The notes: generated by a model from the letters alone, not told the origin. Shown: positions 1 to 9,852, counted from the first letter of the stretch. The stretch: 64,000 nt of DNA from Sphingopyxis bauzanensis (GCF_002205675.1 NZ_NISK01000002.1:891076-955075), one strand, 5' to 3'. Program-made: numbers and translations.

Positions 1-748
1 CGTCGTCGAACACGAAGAACATGTTCATGCCCCCCAGTTCCTCGATCCAGCGATGTTCGGCGGCGTCGAGGAAAACGACCTGATCGTGCCCCTTGGCGAT
101 CGCCTCGCGCTGCGCGATCAGGCTGGAGGCATAATTGCCACCGCATTTGGCGGCGCCGGTGCCGCCCGGCGCGGCGCGAGTGTAATCTTCCGACACCCAC
201 AACGAGATCGCCGGGGCGCCCGATTTGAAATAATTGCCCACCGGCGAGGTGATGACGAGGAACTGATATTCGGCGGCGGGCTTCACCCCCAGGAACACCT
301 CGCTCGCGAACATGAAGGGGCGTAAGTACAGCGCGCCGCCATCGACCGGCGGGAACCAGGCGGCGTCGGCGGCGACGGCTTCCTTCACCGCGGCGATAAA
401 CAGCTCCTCGGGCATTTCGGCCATCGCCATGCGGCGCGCGCTGGCGTTGAAGCGCGCGGCGTTTGCCTCAACCCGGAATAGCGCCATCGACCCGTCGTCG
501 AGCCGGTAGGCCTTCAGCCCCTCAAAAATCTCTTGCGCATAATGGAGCACTGCGGTCGCGGGATCGAGCGTTAGCGGGCCGCGCGGCATCACCTGCGCGT
601 CGTGCCAGCCCTGCCCCTCGGTATAACGGATCGACACCATATGGTCGGTAAAGACGCGCCCGAACGCCGGATCGGCAATCGCTGCCGCGCGTACATCGTC
701 CGCCACGCGATTGGGGTGCGGCAGATGGGTAAAAGCGGGAGCGGACAT
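1..748 (-). CDS. ilvE: Branched-chain amino acid aminotransferase, 3' end cut by window edge
   Basis: The minus-strand frame from the ATG at 748 is open to the window edge and gives 249 residues. It matches the long (eukaryotic/mycobacterial-like) class of PLP fold-type IV branched-chain aminotransferases. The [10 protein letters not shown] block lies near residue 73, and [15 protein letters not shown] lies near residues 196-210. Lys201 in that block is the expected PLP Schiff-base lysine. The enzyme interconverts Val, Leu and Ile with their 2-oxo acids using glutamate/2-oxoglutarate in the cytoplasm. The C-terminal third is outside the window. It is divergent from the MarR gene at 827, sharing a gap of about 80 bases. 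Confidence 0.93.
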   Translation of the reverse strand, partial: MSAPAFTHLPHPNRVADDVRAAAIADPAFGRVFTDHMVSIRYTEGQGWHDAQVMPRGPLTLDPATAVLHYAQEIFEGLKAYRLDDGSMALFRVEANAARFNASARRMAMAEMPEELFIAAVKEAVAADAAWFPPVDGGALYLRPFMFASEVFLGVKPAAEYQFLVITSPVGNYFKSGAPAISLWVSEDYTRAAPGGTGAAKCGGNYASSLIAQREAIAKGHDQVVFLDAAEHRWIEELGGMNMFFVFDD

Positions 749-826
749 GCAAAAACACCTGTGGCTGAGCGGTCTATGGAGCGCGCCTCTTGCCAAAGTC
801 GGGCGCCGCGCGCAACGGTAGTGACC

Positions 827-1339
827 ATGGCTGAGGAAAATTTTCTTTCACAAGTACCCGCTGCGTCTGCCCTTTTCTTGCGCGAAGACGAAGTGCGTCG
901 CGGCATCGAATTTCTGTTCTTCGCGCATGCGTCGCTGTGGCGGTCGATCGACGCGCAGCTCGCCGAGCAGGAGCTGGGACGCGCGCATTACCGGGCGCTC
1001 TATTTCATTGCGCGGCAACCGGGGCTGACGATTTCTGACCTGCTCGCGCTGCTGGGCATCACCAAGCAGTCGCTGGGCCGGGTGGTCAAAGAGCTGGAAG
1101 CGCGTGACATGCTGACGACGCGGCCGGGCAATCGCGACCGGCGGCAAAAGGAACTGCGCCTGACCGACGCCGGGCGCACGATCGAAACCGCGATCTTCGC
1201 GCTGCTGCGCGACACGATGAGCCGCGCCTACACCCACGCCGGACAACAGGCGGTGACCGGCTTCTGGCACGTTAGCGAGGCGCTCGTCCCCGCGCGCGAC
1301 CGCAAACGCATTGCGGGGCTGGGACGCGATCCGACTTAG
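827..1339 (+). CDS. MarR-family transcriptional regulator
   Basis: This 170-residue protein has a winged helix-turn-helix in its middle part: [20 protein letters not shown] is the recognition region, followed by a wing with a [17 protein letters not shown] motif typical of MarR. The frame is open further upstream to 602, but that part reads through the ilvE 5' end and lacks family similarity, so the ATG at 827 is chosen; a GTG at 821 is possible. Its stop overlaps the stop of proC tail to tail. Divergence from ilvE suggests it could control that gene, but the ligand is unknown. Confidence 0.85.
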   Translation: MAEENFLSQVPAASALFLREDEVRRGIEFLFFAHASLWRSIDAQLAEQELGRAHYRALYFIARQPGLTISDLLALLGITKQSLGRVVKELEARDMLTTRPGNRDRRQKELRLTDAGRTIETAIFALLRDTMSRAYTHAGQQAVTGFWHVSEALVPARDRKRIAGLGRDPT

Positions 1340-2166
1340 CCCTCGCCGCGCGCCAGATCGGCGAGCTCGCGCCCGCGGTCGCGCGCCGCGCGCAGCACAT
1401 TGGTGAGCAGCGCCGCCAGCTGGCCGTCGCTGTCGAGCACATCGAGTCCTGCCTGCGTCGTGCCGCCCTTGCTCGCGACCTGCGCGATCAGCACGCCGGG
1501 CTTTTCGCCGCTGTCGGCGAGCAGCGCCGTGGCGCCGCCAAAAGTTGCCGTGGCCAGTGCGAGCGAATCCTCTGCCGACAGGCCGAGGCGTTCGCCTGCG
1601 GCAGCGTAGGATTCGATCAGGCGAAAGACGAACGCCGGGCCGCTGCCGGTAAAGGCGGTGACCAGATCCATCGTCGAATCGTCAGCCAGCGTCACCGTCT
1701 GTCCCAGCGGATCGAGCAGTGCCGCGATCGCCGCGTCATCGGCGTCACCCAGTGTCGCCACCGCGGTCACCCCCGCGCCGATGCGCGCGGCAAGATTGGG
1801 AAGGATGCGAACCTGCGCGCCGGCACCCGGGAAACGCACCGCGAGATCGGCCAGCGACACGCCCGCCAGGATCGACATCAGATGGACGCCGCCCGTTGCC
1901 AGCGGCGCCAGCACGTCGGCGACGTCGCCCAATTGCTGCGGCTTCATACCCAGCATGATCCAGTCGGCGGTACCGCCCGCGGCCTGCCATGCTGCCAGCG
2001 ATGTGTGTTGGACGACGCCATCGCGCGGCGTCGCAACCGGATCGATGATCGCAACCTGCGCGCGGGCGAGCCCCGCCGCCAGCCAGCGATCGAGCATCGC
2101 ACCCGCCATGTTGCCACAGCCGACCAGCAATAACCGACCGGAGAAATCCCGCAAAAGCTTCGTCAT
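1336..2166 (-). CDS. proC: Pyrroline-5-carboxylate reductase
   Basis: The protein has 276 residues, normal for ProC. The N-terminal Rossmann motif LLVGCGNMAGAM near residues 13-24 binds NAD(P)H. The C-terminal dimerisation domain carries the ProC signature around DLVTAFTGSGPAFVF and GGTTQAGLDVL. The enzyme reduces 1-pyrroline-5-carboxylate to proline, the last step of proline biosynthesis. The gene ends in TAA overlapping the stop of the convergent MarR gene. Confidence 0.95.
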   Translation of the reverse strand: MTKLLRDFSGRLLLVGCGNMAGAMLDRWLAAGLARAQVAIIDPVATPRDGVVQHTSLAAWQAAGGTADWIMLGMKPQQLGDVADVLAPLATGGVHLMSILAGVSLADLAVRFPGAGAQVRILPNLAARIGAGVTAVATLGDADDAAIAALLDPLGQTVTLADDSTMDLVTAFTGSGPAFVFRLIESYAAAGERLGLSAEDSLALATATFGGATALLADSGEKPGVLIAQVASKGGTTQAGLDVLDSDGQLAALLTNVLRAARDRGRELADLARGEG

Positions 2167-2186
2167 ATTCGTTTCTTTTCTAGTCC

Positions 2187-3863
2187 CTATCGGCAGCTGC
2201 TGTCGGCGCCCGACAACAGGTCGAGGCAGCGCCCGTCGATCTGACCTGCATCAACTGGCACCCCGGTCAGCGCCGCCAGCGTCGGCATGATGTCGACCGT
2301 CATCACCGCATTGGGCTGTTCGAATCCGGCCAGCCCCTTGCGCCAGAACAGTATCGGCACCCGCCGGTCATAATCCCACGCCGAGCCATGCGTCGCAACA
2401 TAGCCGAGTCCCGATTCGGGAATCGGGGTGACGCGCGGTTTCAGGACCACGATAAAATCGCCCGACCGGTCCGGATGGAACGACGCGCGCAACTTGTCGT
2501 GCAGCGTCCAGGTGTCGGGCGCCTGTTTCGAAAATGGCCGGTTCGTCAGCTCATCCGCCTTCACTACCGCCTCGATCTGCGGATGCGCGCGCAACCGGGC
2601 CAAAATTTCGGCCTGTGCGGCCGTGCGCTGCGCCGGGGTCAGCGCCTTCGACAGATACATGTCGCCGAACGGACCGTCACCATAGAGCAAGGGCTGCGGC
2701 AGTCCGAGCTTTTCGGCAACCGCCTTGCCCAGCGCGTCGGGGGCGAGCGCGCGATCGACGCGCTCGGCAGCAGGCCAGGCGTTCTGACGATTGCGTTCGG
2801 GCATGTCATGGCCGCCATGATCCGCGGTCAGCGCGACGACATAGTCGATGCCCGTCGCATCCAGCCGCGCGAAAAAGTCACCGAGTTCGCGGTCGAGACC
2901 CATCATCTGGAGGCACATTTCGGCGCCCGCGGTACCCACGCCATGGCCGACATAATCGGTTGCCGACAGGCCGACGATCAGCAGGTCAGTGGCGCTGCCC
3001 TCGCCCATCTTGCGCACCTGACGCAGCGCCGCTGCGGTCGCGAGCACGGCGCCATCAGCCTCGGGCGACGCGAGGAAGCGCCGGAAGTCGCCGGCATCGC
3101 GCGCCAGGCGGCCCGTTCCGACGGTGGCGCCCTTGTCGCCGACCGGGATCGCGATGTCGTGCGCCGCGCAATCGGCGGGCAGCGCCAGCCCCGGGCGCGG
3201 CTGCGAGATCGCGGCGGCGATTGCCGCACCGGCCTGCGTTGCGGTCGGCGACAGGGTGGTGCCGCGGTAGCTGGTGAGGCCGTTGGGCGCGAGCCACAGC
3301 AATTCGTCGGCCTGACGCCCGCCCATCATGATCGCGGCGCGGTCCTTGCCCGCGACCGATACGACCTGCGTCTTCGGATCGCGCGCTTTCATCATGTCGC
3401 CGAGCGTCGGGACGAGGAGATGGTTCACCGACGGCGCATATTTGCCGCCGCCCGACGCGGTGCCGGGGACACTTTCGTCTTCGGCGCAATAGATGCGTTT
3501 GTCTTCGCGGGCGACCGAGAGGTCGAAATAATTGTTGGCAACGATCCCTGCGCGCCCCGGGTGACTGCCGGTCAGGATCGTCGCATGGCCGGGGCAGGTT
3601 TCGGTGGCGGCCTGCGCCTGATAGCCAGACGGAAATACCACACCCGATGCGAGCCGTGCGAAGCCGCCGGTGAATTTGTCGCGATATTCGGCGAACAGGT
3701 CGGCCGATAGCTGGTCGACCGCGACCATCACAATCAGCTTGGGTGGCGGTGTCGCGGCGGTCACTTTCGGGACGGGCGGCGCTGAATTTTGCGCGAGCAC
3801 GGTGCTGGCGCCGCCGACGCAAAGGGTAGCGGCCAGGGCGATTTTGAGATGTTTCAGCGTCAC
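2187..3863 (-). CDS. phoK: PhoK-type alkaline phosphatase, secreted
   Basis: The protein is about 558 residues with a signal peptide ending near VLAQ, and belongs to the type I phosphodiesterase/nucleotide pyrophosphatase branch of the alkaline phosphatase superfamily. Metal and catalytic motifs include VAVDQLSADLF, ATETCPGHATILTG, SVAGKDRAAIMMGG and LTADHGGHDMPER. I chose the GTG at 3863 because a GGAG lies 9 bases upstream and it puts the nucleophilic threonine of ETCPGH at residue 89, the number I recall for sphingomonad PhoK. A longer GTG start at 3884 is possible. Expected role: calcium/zinc-dependent phosphate release in the periplasm or outside the cell. Confidence 0.9.
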   Translation of the reverse strand: MTLKHLKIALAATLCVGGASTVLAQNSAPPVPKVTAATPPPKLIVMVAVDQLSADLFAEYRDKFTGGFARLASGVVFPSGYQAQAATETCPGHATILTGSHPGRAGIVANNYFDLSVAREDKRIYCAEDESVPGTASGGGKYAPSVNHLLVPTLGDMMKARDPKTQVVSVAGKDRAAIMMGGRQADELLWLAPNGLTSYRGTTLSPTATQAGAAIAAAISQPRPGLALPADCAAHDIAIPVGDKGATVGTGRLARDAGDFRRFLASPEADGAVLATAAALRQVRKMGEGSATDLLIVGLSATDYVGHGVGTAGAEMCLQMMGLDRELGDFFARLDATGIDYVVALTADHGGHDMPERNRQNAWPAAERVDRALAPDALGKAVAEKLGLPQPLLYGDGPFGDMYLSKALTPAQRTAAQAEILARLRAHPQIEAVVKADELTNRPFSKQAPDTWTLHDKLRASFHPDRSGDFIVVLKPRVTPIPESGLGYVATHGSAWDYDRRVPILFWRKGLAGFEQPNAVMTVDIMPTLAALTGVPVDAGQIDGRCLDLLSGADSSCR

Positions 3864-3988
3864 GAGCGGCGGTCTCCGTTGCACAGGGTGTCAGCGCGGG
3901 CTGTCCTCTCGGCGAAACCCGCCTATATGGCAAGCCTCGAGAGACAGGTGACAGCGGAACCGGCATGGATCGCGGCAAGGACGTTTTT

Positions 3989-6028
3989 GTGACAGCGCTT
4001 TGGCGCCCGGTGCTCGCGCTGCTGGCGTTCGCCTTGCTCGCGCTCAGCCCCGCACGGGCGCAATCGACGCATATCCAGCCGAAGCTGGTCGCCGAATCCG
4101 CCGCGCCTGCGCCCGGCGGCGCGACCACGCTTGCGTTGACCATGACCCCCGACAAGGGCTGGCACGGCTATTGGATCAATGGCGGCGACGCGGGGTTCGG
4201 GCTGTCGGTCGAATGGAATTTGCCGGAGGGCGTGACGGTCGCGCCGTTTCGTTATCCGGTCCCCGAACCGCTGATCCTGTTCGGCATGATGAACCATGTA
4301 TACGAGCATCCTTATGCGCTGCTCGCCGACGTGCAGATCGATCAGAGCATCGCGCCGGGCACCGACCTGACGCTATCGGGCGTCGCCAACTGGCTCGCCT
4401 GCACCGACAAGGTTTGCGTGCCGGAAAAGGCGGTGATTTCGGTTGCGCTCAAAGCGGGCGATGGCGCCGTTCCAGCCGCGTCGCGCACGCGTTTCGATGG
4501 CTGGCGCGCGTTGCTGCCGCAGCCGCTCGATCGCAGCGGGACGTGGGAGCGGCGCGGCGATACCGTGCGCTTTGCCATCCCCCTGCCCGCCGGGTCGGCG
4601 CTCGACGCACCCTATATTTTTATCGAAACGCAAAATCTGGTCGATTATGTCGCGCCGCAGAGATTCAGTCGCAACGGCGATTTCCTCATCGTCGAGACCC
4701 GCGCCAAAGGTGAAGCCACCGGGCCAGTCGCGGCGCTGCTCAAACTTGGCGACGGGCGCGGGCTTTCGGTGCATCTCGAGCCCGGAGCGGTGCCAGCTGC
4801 GGGTGAGGCGATCGCTGGAATGACAGACGCCATCGATCTTGGGCTGTTCTGGGCCGCGCTCGGCGGCGCGATCCTCGGCGGGCTGATTCTGAACCTGATG
4901 CCCTGCGTCTTTCCGATCCTCAGCCTGAAGGCGCTCAGCCTTGCGCGCTCGGGCGGCGATGCGCGATCGGCGAAGGTCGAGGCGCTCGCCTATACCGCGG
5001 GCGCCATCGTCACCGCGCTGCTGCTCGGCGCCGCGCTGCTCGCGCTGCGCGCCGCCGGAGAGCAGGTCGGCTGGGCGTTTCAGTTGCAACATCCGGTCAG
5101 CGTGCTGGCGCTGCTGATCCTCGCGCTCGCGATTACGCTCAACCTGCTGGGCACCTATGACCTGCCATCGTTCGGCGGCGGGCAGGCGCTGGTCGACAAG
5201 GGCGGCGCAGCGGGCGGTTTCTGGACCGGCGCGCTCGCCGCCTTTGTCGCGACGCCGTGCAGCGGCCCGTTGCTCGGTGCGGCGCTGGGCGCGACGCTGG
5301 TGCTGCCCGCATGGGCGGCGCTCCCGATTTTTGGCGGTCTCGGCCTTGGACTTGCCCTCCCCTTCCTCGCGGTCGGTTTTGTCCCGGCGCTGCGCAACCG
5401 CCTGCCCAAGCCCGGGCCGTGGATGGACCGGTTCCGCAAATGGATGGCACTGCCGATGGGGCTGACCGCGCTCGCGCTCGGCTGGCTGCTGTGGCGGCAA
5501 TTGGGCAGCGGGTCGCAGCTGATCTGGCCGATCGTCGCGGTCGCCATGGCGCTCGTGCTTCTGACCCACTACGGCGCGATGCAGCGCGGCGACCGGCGGT
5601 CGTGGCTGCTGATCGCGGCCGGGCTGCTTTTCGTTGTTAGCCTTGGCAGCACCGTCACGGAAGTTGCCGACACCGAACGCACGACCGCGGCGAGCGGCTC
5701 GACCTTCTCGCCCGATGCGCTCGCAAAAGCGCGCGCCACCGGCAAGCCCGTCTTCGTCTATTTCACTGCTGACTGGTGCCTGTCGTGCAAGGCGAACGAG
5801 GCGGGGGCGATCAACCGCGAGGCGGTGCAGGATGCGTTTGACGCGGTGGGTGTCGTCACGCTCGTCGGCGACTGGACCAATGGCGACCCCGTCATCACCC
5901 GCACCCTCACCGAGCATGGCCGTAACAGTGTCCCGCTCTATTTGTGGTATGCGCCGGGCGCGGCGAAGCCCGACATCCTGCCGCAGATCTTGACGCCGGG
6001 GATGCTGACTGAACAGGCGGGCGGTTGA
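3989..6028 (+). CDS. dsbD: DsbD/ScsB-type thiol:disulfide interchange protein
   Basis: The protein is about 679 residues. A signal peptide (ends near SPARAQS) is followed by a periplasmic DsbD-alpha-like domain containing WLACTDKVCVPE. Next comes a multi-span membrane domain with the redox cysteines in LMPCVFPILSLK and VATPCSGPLLGA, then a C-terminal thioredoxin-like domain with ADWCLSCK. It would carry electrons from cytoplasmic thioredoxin to periplasmic partners. The start is uncertain: GTG at 3989 has AAGGA seven bases upstream, while ATG at 3965 is the alternative and adds eight residues. Its TGA overlaps the tlyA ATG by one base, so the two are probably translationally coupled. Confidence 0.88.
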   Translation: MTALWRPVLALLAFALLALSPARAQSTHIQPKLVAESAAPAPGGATTLALTMTPDKGWHGYWINGGDAGFGLSVEWNLPEGVTVAPFRYPVPEPLILFGMMNHVYEHPYALLADVQIDQSIAPGTDLTLSGVANWLACTDKVCVPEKAVISVALKAGDGAVPAASRTRFDGWRALLPQPLDRSGTWERRGDTVRFAIPLPAGSALDAPYIFIETQNLVDYVAPQRFSRNGDFLIVETRAKGEATGPVAALLKLGDGRGLSVHLEPGAVPAAGEAIAGMTDAIDLGLFWAALGGAILGGLILNLMPCVFPILSLKALSLARSGGDARSAKVEALAYTAGAIVTALLLGAALLALRAAGEQVGWAFQLQHPVSVLALLILALAITLNLLGTYDLPSFGGGQALVDKGGAAGGFWTGALAAFVATPCSGPLLGAALGATLVLPAWAALPIFGGLGLGLALPFLAVGFVPALRNRLPKPGPWMDRFRKWMALPMGLTALALGWLLWRQLGSGSQLIWPIVAVAMALVLLTHYGAMQRGDRRSWLLIAAGLLFVVSLGSTVTEVADTERTTAASGSTFSPDALAKARATGKPVFVYFTADWCLSCKANEAGAINREAVQDAFDAVGVVTLVGDWTNGDPVITRTLTEHGRNSVPLYLWYAPGAAKPDILPQILTPGMLTEQAGG

Positions 6029-6768
6029 TGGCCAAACAGCGCGCTGACCAGCTGCTCGTCGATCGCGGTCTCGCCGAAAGTCGGACGCGCGCGCAGGCGC
6101 TGATCCTCGCCGGGCTCGCCTTCGTCGGCGATCGCAAGATCGACAAGGCCGGGCAACAGGTCGCCGACGACGCCGAGATCAGCGTCAAGGGCCGCGACCA
6201 TCCGTGGGTGTCGCGCGGCGGGGTCAAGCTCGACCATATGCTCACCCACCTCGGCTGGGATGTGACGGACGCAGTCGCGATCGACGTCGGGTCGTCCACT
6301 GGCGGCTTCACCGACGTGCTGCTCAGCCGCGGCGCGGCGCGCGTCTATGCGGTTGATTCGGGCACCAACCAGTTGGCGTGGAAGCTGCGCCAGGACGATC
6401 GCGTCATCGTCCACGAACAGACGAGCGCGCGCATCCTGACCGCCGCGCACATCCCCGAACCTGTCGACCTGATCGTCTGCGACGCCAGCTTCATCGCGCT
6501 GTCCAAAGTGCTGCCGGTGCCGATGAGCTTTGCCAAAGACGATGCCCGCCTCGTCGCGCTGATCAAGCCGCAGTTCGAGGCCGAGCGGCACGAGGTCGGC
6601 AAAAAGGGAGTGATCCGCGATGCCGCGGTCCACGCGCGGGTGTGCGAAGAAGTGCGCGGCTGGATGGAACGCAGCGGCTGGCGCGTCGTTGACACCGTCG
6701 AAAGCCCGATCACCGGGCCGGAGGGTAATGTCGAATTTCTGATCGCCGCGATCAAAGCTGCCGCTTGA
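6028..6768 (+). CDS. tlyA: TlyA-family rRNA 2'-O-methyltransferase
   Basis: This 246-residue protein has an N-terminal S4 RNA-binding domain (residues about 3-65, starting RADQLLVDRGLAESRTRAQ). A Rossmann methyltransferase follows, with the SAM motif DVGSSTGGFTD and FtsJ-type motifs LIVCDASFIAL and KPQFEAER. TlyA proteins methylate cytidine 2'-OH in 16S and/or 23S rRNA and are often mislabelled haemolysins. The ATG at 6028 overlaps the dsbD stop (TGATG). Confidence 0.93.
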   Translation: MAKQRADQLLVDRGLAESRTRAQALILAGLAFVGDRKIDKAGQQVADDAEISVKGRDHPWVSRGGVKLDHMLTHLGWDVTDAVAIDVGSSTGGFTDVLLSRGAARVYAVDSGTNQLAWKLRQDDRVIVHEQTSARILTAAHIPEPVDLIVCDASFIALSKVLPVPMSFAKDDARLVALIKPQFEAERHEVGKKGVIRDAAVHARVCEEVRGWMERSGWRVVDTVESPITGPEGNVEFLIAAIKAAA

Positions 6769-6829
6769 CGCCAGCCCCGTCCGCCGCGACATCCTTGCTC
6801 AGCCGATTCCCGCGCAAAGGACCATGTGC

Positions 6830-7381
6830 ATGACCGAGATCGCTACACCGGGCCAGCTTCGAATGTCGTACCTGCGCTGGGCGCTGGTGACCGTCCCCGC
6901 CATCGTCCTGATCGGCAGCCTGATGGGCGTGCTGTCGAACAGCGGTTACGGCAATCGCTGGTTCGCCTCGCTTGACCTGCCCGCGATCACCCCGCCCGGC
7001 TGGGTGTTCGGGGTGGTCTGGCCGATCCTCTACATCATGCTCGGTCTGTCGCTGGCAATGATCCTGCACGCGCGCGGCGCCAAGGGGCGCGGCTTTGCGT
7101 TGACGCTGTTTTTTGTTCAGCTGATCGCCAACTTCGCCTGGTCGCCGCTGTTCTTTGGCCAATATCAGGTGACGCGCGCGCTTTATCTGATCATCTTCAT
7201 CCTGATGATGACGATCGCCACCACCTTTGCGTTTGCCTCGATCCGCAAGGCCGCGGCCTGGCTGCTCGTCCCTTATATGGTCTGGCTGAGCTTCGCCGCG
7301 ATCCTGAATTTTCAAATCGACCAGCGCAATCCCGACGCCGAAACCCTTGTCCCCACCGCCGCCAGCACCCAGATAGGGTGA
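6830..7381 (+). CDS. tspO: TspO/MBR family membrane protein
   Basis: The protein is 183 residues with five hydrophobic segments. The family motifs WYASLDLPAITPPGWVFGVVWP-like (here WFASLDLPAITPPGWVF) and the tryptophan-rich WSPLFFG stretch are clear. TspO proteins bind tetrapyrroles and act in oxidative or light-stress signalling in alphaproteobacteria. The ATG at 6830 is preferred over 6824 because AAAGGA lies at a correct eight-base spacing from it. Confidence 0.92.
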   Translation: MTEIATPGQLRMSYLRWALVTVPAIVLIGSLMGVLSNSGYGNRWFASLDLPAITPPGWVFGVVWPILYIMLGLSLAMILHARGAKGRGFALTLFFVQLIANFAWSPLFFGQYQVTRALYLIIFILMMTIATTFAFASIRKAAAWLLVPYMVWLSFAAILNFQIDQRNPDAETLVPTAASTQIG

Positions 7382-7418
7382 CGGCAAGGGCCTGAACGTC
7401 CGACAAAGGAATTTGAAG

Positions 7419-7751
7419 ATGCAGAGCGAAAACCGCTTTTTCGACGATCTGGCCAAGATGGTGAACGGCGTTGCCGGAACCGTTGCCGGCGCCGGCCGCG
7501 AGGCCGAAGCCGCAATGCGCGAACGTGCCAAGGAATGGGTCGGCCGGATGGATTTCGTCAGCCGCGAAGAATTTGAAGCGGTGAAGCAGATGGCGGCGAC
7601 GGCGCGCGCCGAGACCGAAGCGCTGAAGGCGCGGCTCGACAAGCTGGAAGGCGGAGCGAAGCCTGCGGCGGCGCCGAAGACCGCGGCGGCAAAGCCTGCG
7701 GCCGCGAAGCCTGTGACTGCCAAGCCCGCAGCAAAGCCGAAAGCGAAATAG
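7419..7751 (+). CDS. ubiK: UbiK-like (BMFP domain) ubiquinone biosynthesis accessory factor
   Basis: This 110-residue protein has an N-terminal amphipathic helix (NRFFDDLAKMVNGVAGTVAGAGREAE) and a central coiled coil (SREEFEAVKQMAATARAETEALKARLDKLE) typical of the BMFP/UbiK family. A low-complexity Ala/Lys/Pro tail follows, as is usual for alphaproteobacterial members. It probably supports the cytoplasmic Ubi complex. AAAGGA eight bases upstream supports the ATG at 7419. Confidence 0.82.
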   Translation: MQSENRFFDDLAKMVNGVAGTVAGAGREAEAAMRERAKEWVGRMDFVSREEFEAVKQMAATARAETEALKARLDKLEGGAKPAAAPKTAAAKPAAAKPVTAKPAAKPKAK

Positions 7752-7761
7752 CGAAGGAAGC

Positions 7762-7823
7762 GTCGCCCCCGCGAAGGGTGTCAGGAGGCGTGTGGCGCCT
7801 GCCAGCCTTCGCGGGGGCGACGG
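7762..7823. repeat. REP-like palindromic hairpin
   Basis: A perfect 17-base inverted repeat, arms at 7762-7778 and 7807-7823, encloses a second small stem (aggcg/cgcct). The CGCCCCCGCGAAGG core is of the type seen in repeated extragenic palindromes of sphingomonads (from memory). It lies between ubiK and ybjN and may attenuate or terminate transcription. Confidence 0.7.
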
Positions 7824-7870
7824 ATATTCGCGGACTCGCCACTCCCGCCAAACCCCGCTAAAGCGCCCGC

Positions 7871-8377
7871 ATGAGCGAAGATATTTACGACGACGAAGAC
7901 GGCCAGGACGCCGCGCCGATGGACATGCTGTCCTCCTATTTTGCTGCGCACGACTGGCCGCACGAGATGGTCGGCGAGGACGAGATCGTCGCGACGGCGC
8001 AGGGTAGCTGGACAACTTATGAGCTGCGTGCGGTATGGCGCGCCGACGACGGCGTCATCCAGCTGCTTGCCTTTCCCGACATCCGCGTGGTCGAAGACAA
8101 GCGCGCTGTCGCGCATGAGGCGCTGGCGCTGATCAACGAACAATTGTGGCTTGGCCATTTCGAGCTGTGGTCGAACAGCGGCACGATCCTGTTCCGCCAC
8201 GGCATGCTGATCGGCAGCGACGCATCGCTGTCGCTCGACATGACCGAAACGCTGATCGAAAGCGCGATCGACGAATGCGAGCGCTTTTACCCGGTGTTCC
8301 AGTTCGTGCTGTGGGGCGGCAAATCCCCTACCGAAGCGCTGGCAGCATCACTGATCGAAACGCGCGGCGAAGCTTAG
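7871..8377 (+). CDS. YbjN domain-containing protein
   Basis: This 168-residue soluble protein has an acidic N-terminus and a YbjN/type III secretion chaperone-like domain. The stretch AVAHEALALINEQLWLGHFELW with a final FVLWGGKSPTEALAASL is characteristic. The family is widespread in alphaproteobacteria; its biochemical role is not settled. It stands alone, downstream of the palindromic repeat. Confidence 0.85.
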   Translation: MSEDIYDDEDGQDAAPMDMLSSYFAAHDWPHEMVGEDEIVATAQGSWTTYELRAVWRADDGVIQLLAFPDIRVVEDKRAVAHEALALINEQLWLGHFELWSNSGTILFRHGMLIGSDASLSLDMTETLIESAIDECERFYPVFQFVLWGGKSPTEALAASLIETRGEA

Positions 8378-8478
8378 CCTTTTTGCGGCCTGGCTTCGGG
8401 GAGGCGCGGCTTTGCGCGCGCCAGGACATTTCCGGTTGGTCTGCTCAGACCTTCTGACCGTCGAGATACCGATAAGAA

Positions 8479-8504
8479 AAGGGCCGGAGTTTCCCCCGGC
8501 CCTT
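8479..8504 (-). terminator. Rho-independent terminator of rplKA
   Basis: The nine-base arms AAGGGCCGG (8479-8487) and CCGGCCCTT (8496-8504) form a perfect GC-rich stem. Read on the minus strand the stem is followed by TTTTCTTATC. It lies 22 bases after the rplA stop. Confidence 0.85.
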
Positions 8505-8525
8505 CGCTAAATCAGTTGGTATCGC

Positions 8526-9224
8526 TCAGGCGCCGGTCACGTCGGCCGTATCGACCTTCACGCCCGGACCCATCGACGACGACAGGGCGATCTTGCGAAC
8601 GTACTTGCCCTTGGCGCCAGCGGGCTTCGCCTTGACGATTGCATCGACGAAGGCGTCGAAGTTCTGGCGGAGCTTTTCCTCGCCGAACGACAGCTTGCCC
8701 AGACCCGCGTGGATGATGCCGGCCTTTTCGACGCGGAATTCGATCTGACCGCCCTTGGCGGCCTTCACGGCTTCGGCGACGTTCGGGGTCACGGTGCCCA
8801 GCTTCGGGTTCGGCATCAGGCCCTTCGGACCCAGCGTCTTACCGAGGCGGCCGACGATGCCCATCATGTCCGGCGTCGCGATGACGCGGCCATAGTCGAG
8901 GTTGCCCGCAAGCATGTCTTCCATCAGGTCTTCGGCACCGACCTTGTCGGCACCGGCGGCCAGCGCCTTGTCGGCGTTGTCGCCGCGCGCGAACACGGCG
9001 ACCTTGACGTCCTTGCCGGTCCCGGCGGGGAGCGTCACGACGCCGCGGACCATCTGGTCGGCGTGGCGCGGATCGACGCCCAGGTTCAGAGCGACTTCGA
9101 GCGTTTCGTCGAACTTGGCCGAGGCCAGCTCGCGCACGGTCTTGAGCGCTTCGTCAACGGTGTGCAGCTTGAGACTGTCAACCTTGCCCTCGAGGGACTT
9201 CTGCTTCTTGGTCAGCTTTGCCAT
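8526..9224 (-). CDS. rplA: 50S ribosomal protein L1
   Basis: The protein has 232 residues, full length for L1, with typical blocks [21 protein letters not shown] and [26 protein letters not shown]. It binds 23S rRNA at the L1 stalk and, in many bacteria, autoregulates the rplK-rplA mRNA. It starts four bases after the rplK stop and ends at a strong terminator. Confidence 0.98.
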   Translation of the reverse strand: MAKLTKKQKSLEGKVDSLKLHTVDEALKTVRELASAKFDETLEVALNLGVDPRHADQMVRGVVTLPAGTGKDVKVAVFARGDNADKALAAGADKVGAEDLMEDMLAGNLDYGRVIATPDMMGIVGRLGKTLGPKGLMPNPKLGTVTPNVAEAVKAAKGGQIEFRVEKAGIIHAGLGKLSFGEEKLRQNFDAFVDAIVKAKPAGAKGKYVRKIALSSSMGPGVKVDTADVTGA

Positions 9225-9228
9225 CGGA

Positions 9229-9660
9229 TCAGCCCTCCGTCACTTCGAGGCCCATCGAGCGCGCGCTGCCCTCGATGATCTTCGTCGCTTGTTCCAGATC
9301 GTTCGCGTTGAGATCCTTCATCTTGATCTCGGCGATTTCGGTCAGTTTCGAGCGGGCGATCTTGCCGCCGCTGATCTTGCCCGGCTCTTTCGAACCTGAC
9401 TTGAGGTTTGCGGCCTTCTTGATCAGATAGGTCGCGGGGGGCGTTTTCGTGACGAACGAAAAGCTCTTGTCCGCGAAGACGGTGATGATGGTCGGGGTCG
9501 GGGTGCCCTTTTCCAGGGAATCGGTCGCGGCGTTGAACGCCTTGCAGAATTCCATGATGTTGACACCGCGCTGGCCGAGTGCCGGCCCGAGCGGCGGCGA
9601 GGGGTTTGCGGTCCCTGCCGGAACTTGCAGCTTGATATAGCCGCTGATCTTCTTAGCCAT
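9229..9660 (-). CDS. rplK: 50S ribosomal protein L11
   Basis: The 143-residue L11 protein includes the N-terminal [32 protein letters not shown] block and the rRNA-binding C-terminal domain. A consensus AGGAGG ribosome binding site precedes the ATG. It normally follows nusG; here the upstream neighbour is instead foreign DNA. Confidence 0.98.
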   Translation of the reverse strand: MAKKISGYIKLQVPAGTANPSPPLGPALGQRGVNIMEFCKAFNAATDSLEKGTPTPTIITVFADKSFSFVTKTPPATYLIKKAANLKSGSKEPGKISGGKIARSKLTEIAEIKMKDLNANDLEQATKIIEGSARSMGLEVTEG

Positions 9661-9852
9661 AATGGCCTCCTATCTTTCTGTCGGTCCCGCCGTGCAGCAA
9701 GACCTCAAAATAAGCGGTCGAACAGAAGGGCATCACCCCTTCCTCCCGCGCGGAATCACGCCCTTATCTGGCGCGAAGCGGCGCGCATAAGCGCAAATGG
9801 TGCAGAAAACAAGCCTGAAGCAGCTCAGGCGCAGGGGAATCGGGTGAAGGCG
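9661..9852 (-). promoter_or_regulatory. rplKA upstream region and junction with accessory DNA
   Basis: No gene is seen in this stretch. It should hold the rplKA promoter or the tail of a longer read-through leader, since the nusG-secE genes that usually precede rplK are missing. No attachment repeat could be identified. The switch from core to accessory DNA falls somewhere in or just left of the transposase remnant. Confidence 0.45.

Noticed and set aside
602..826. N-terminal extension of the MarR protein
   Set aside because: It overlaps the divergent ilvE coding start and has no MarR similarity.
2388..3710. Long plus-strand frame opposite phoK
   Set aside because: The minus strand has clear PhoK motifs across the same bases; the plus product shows no family character.
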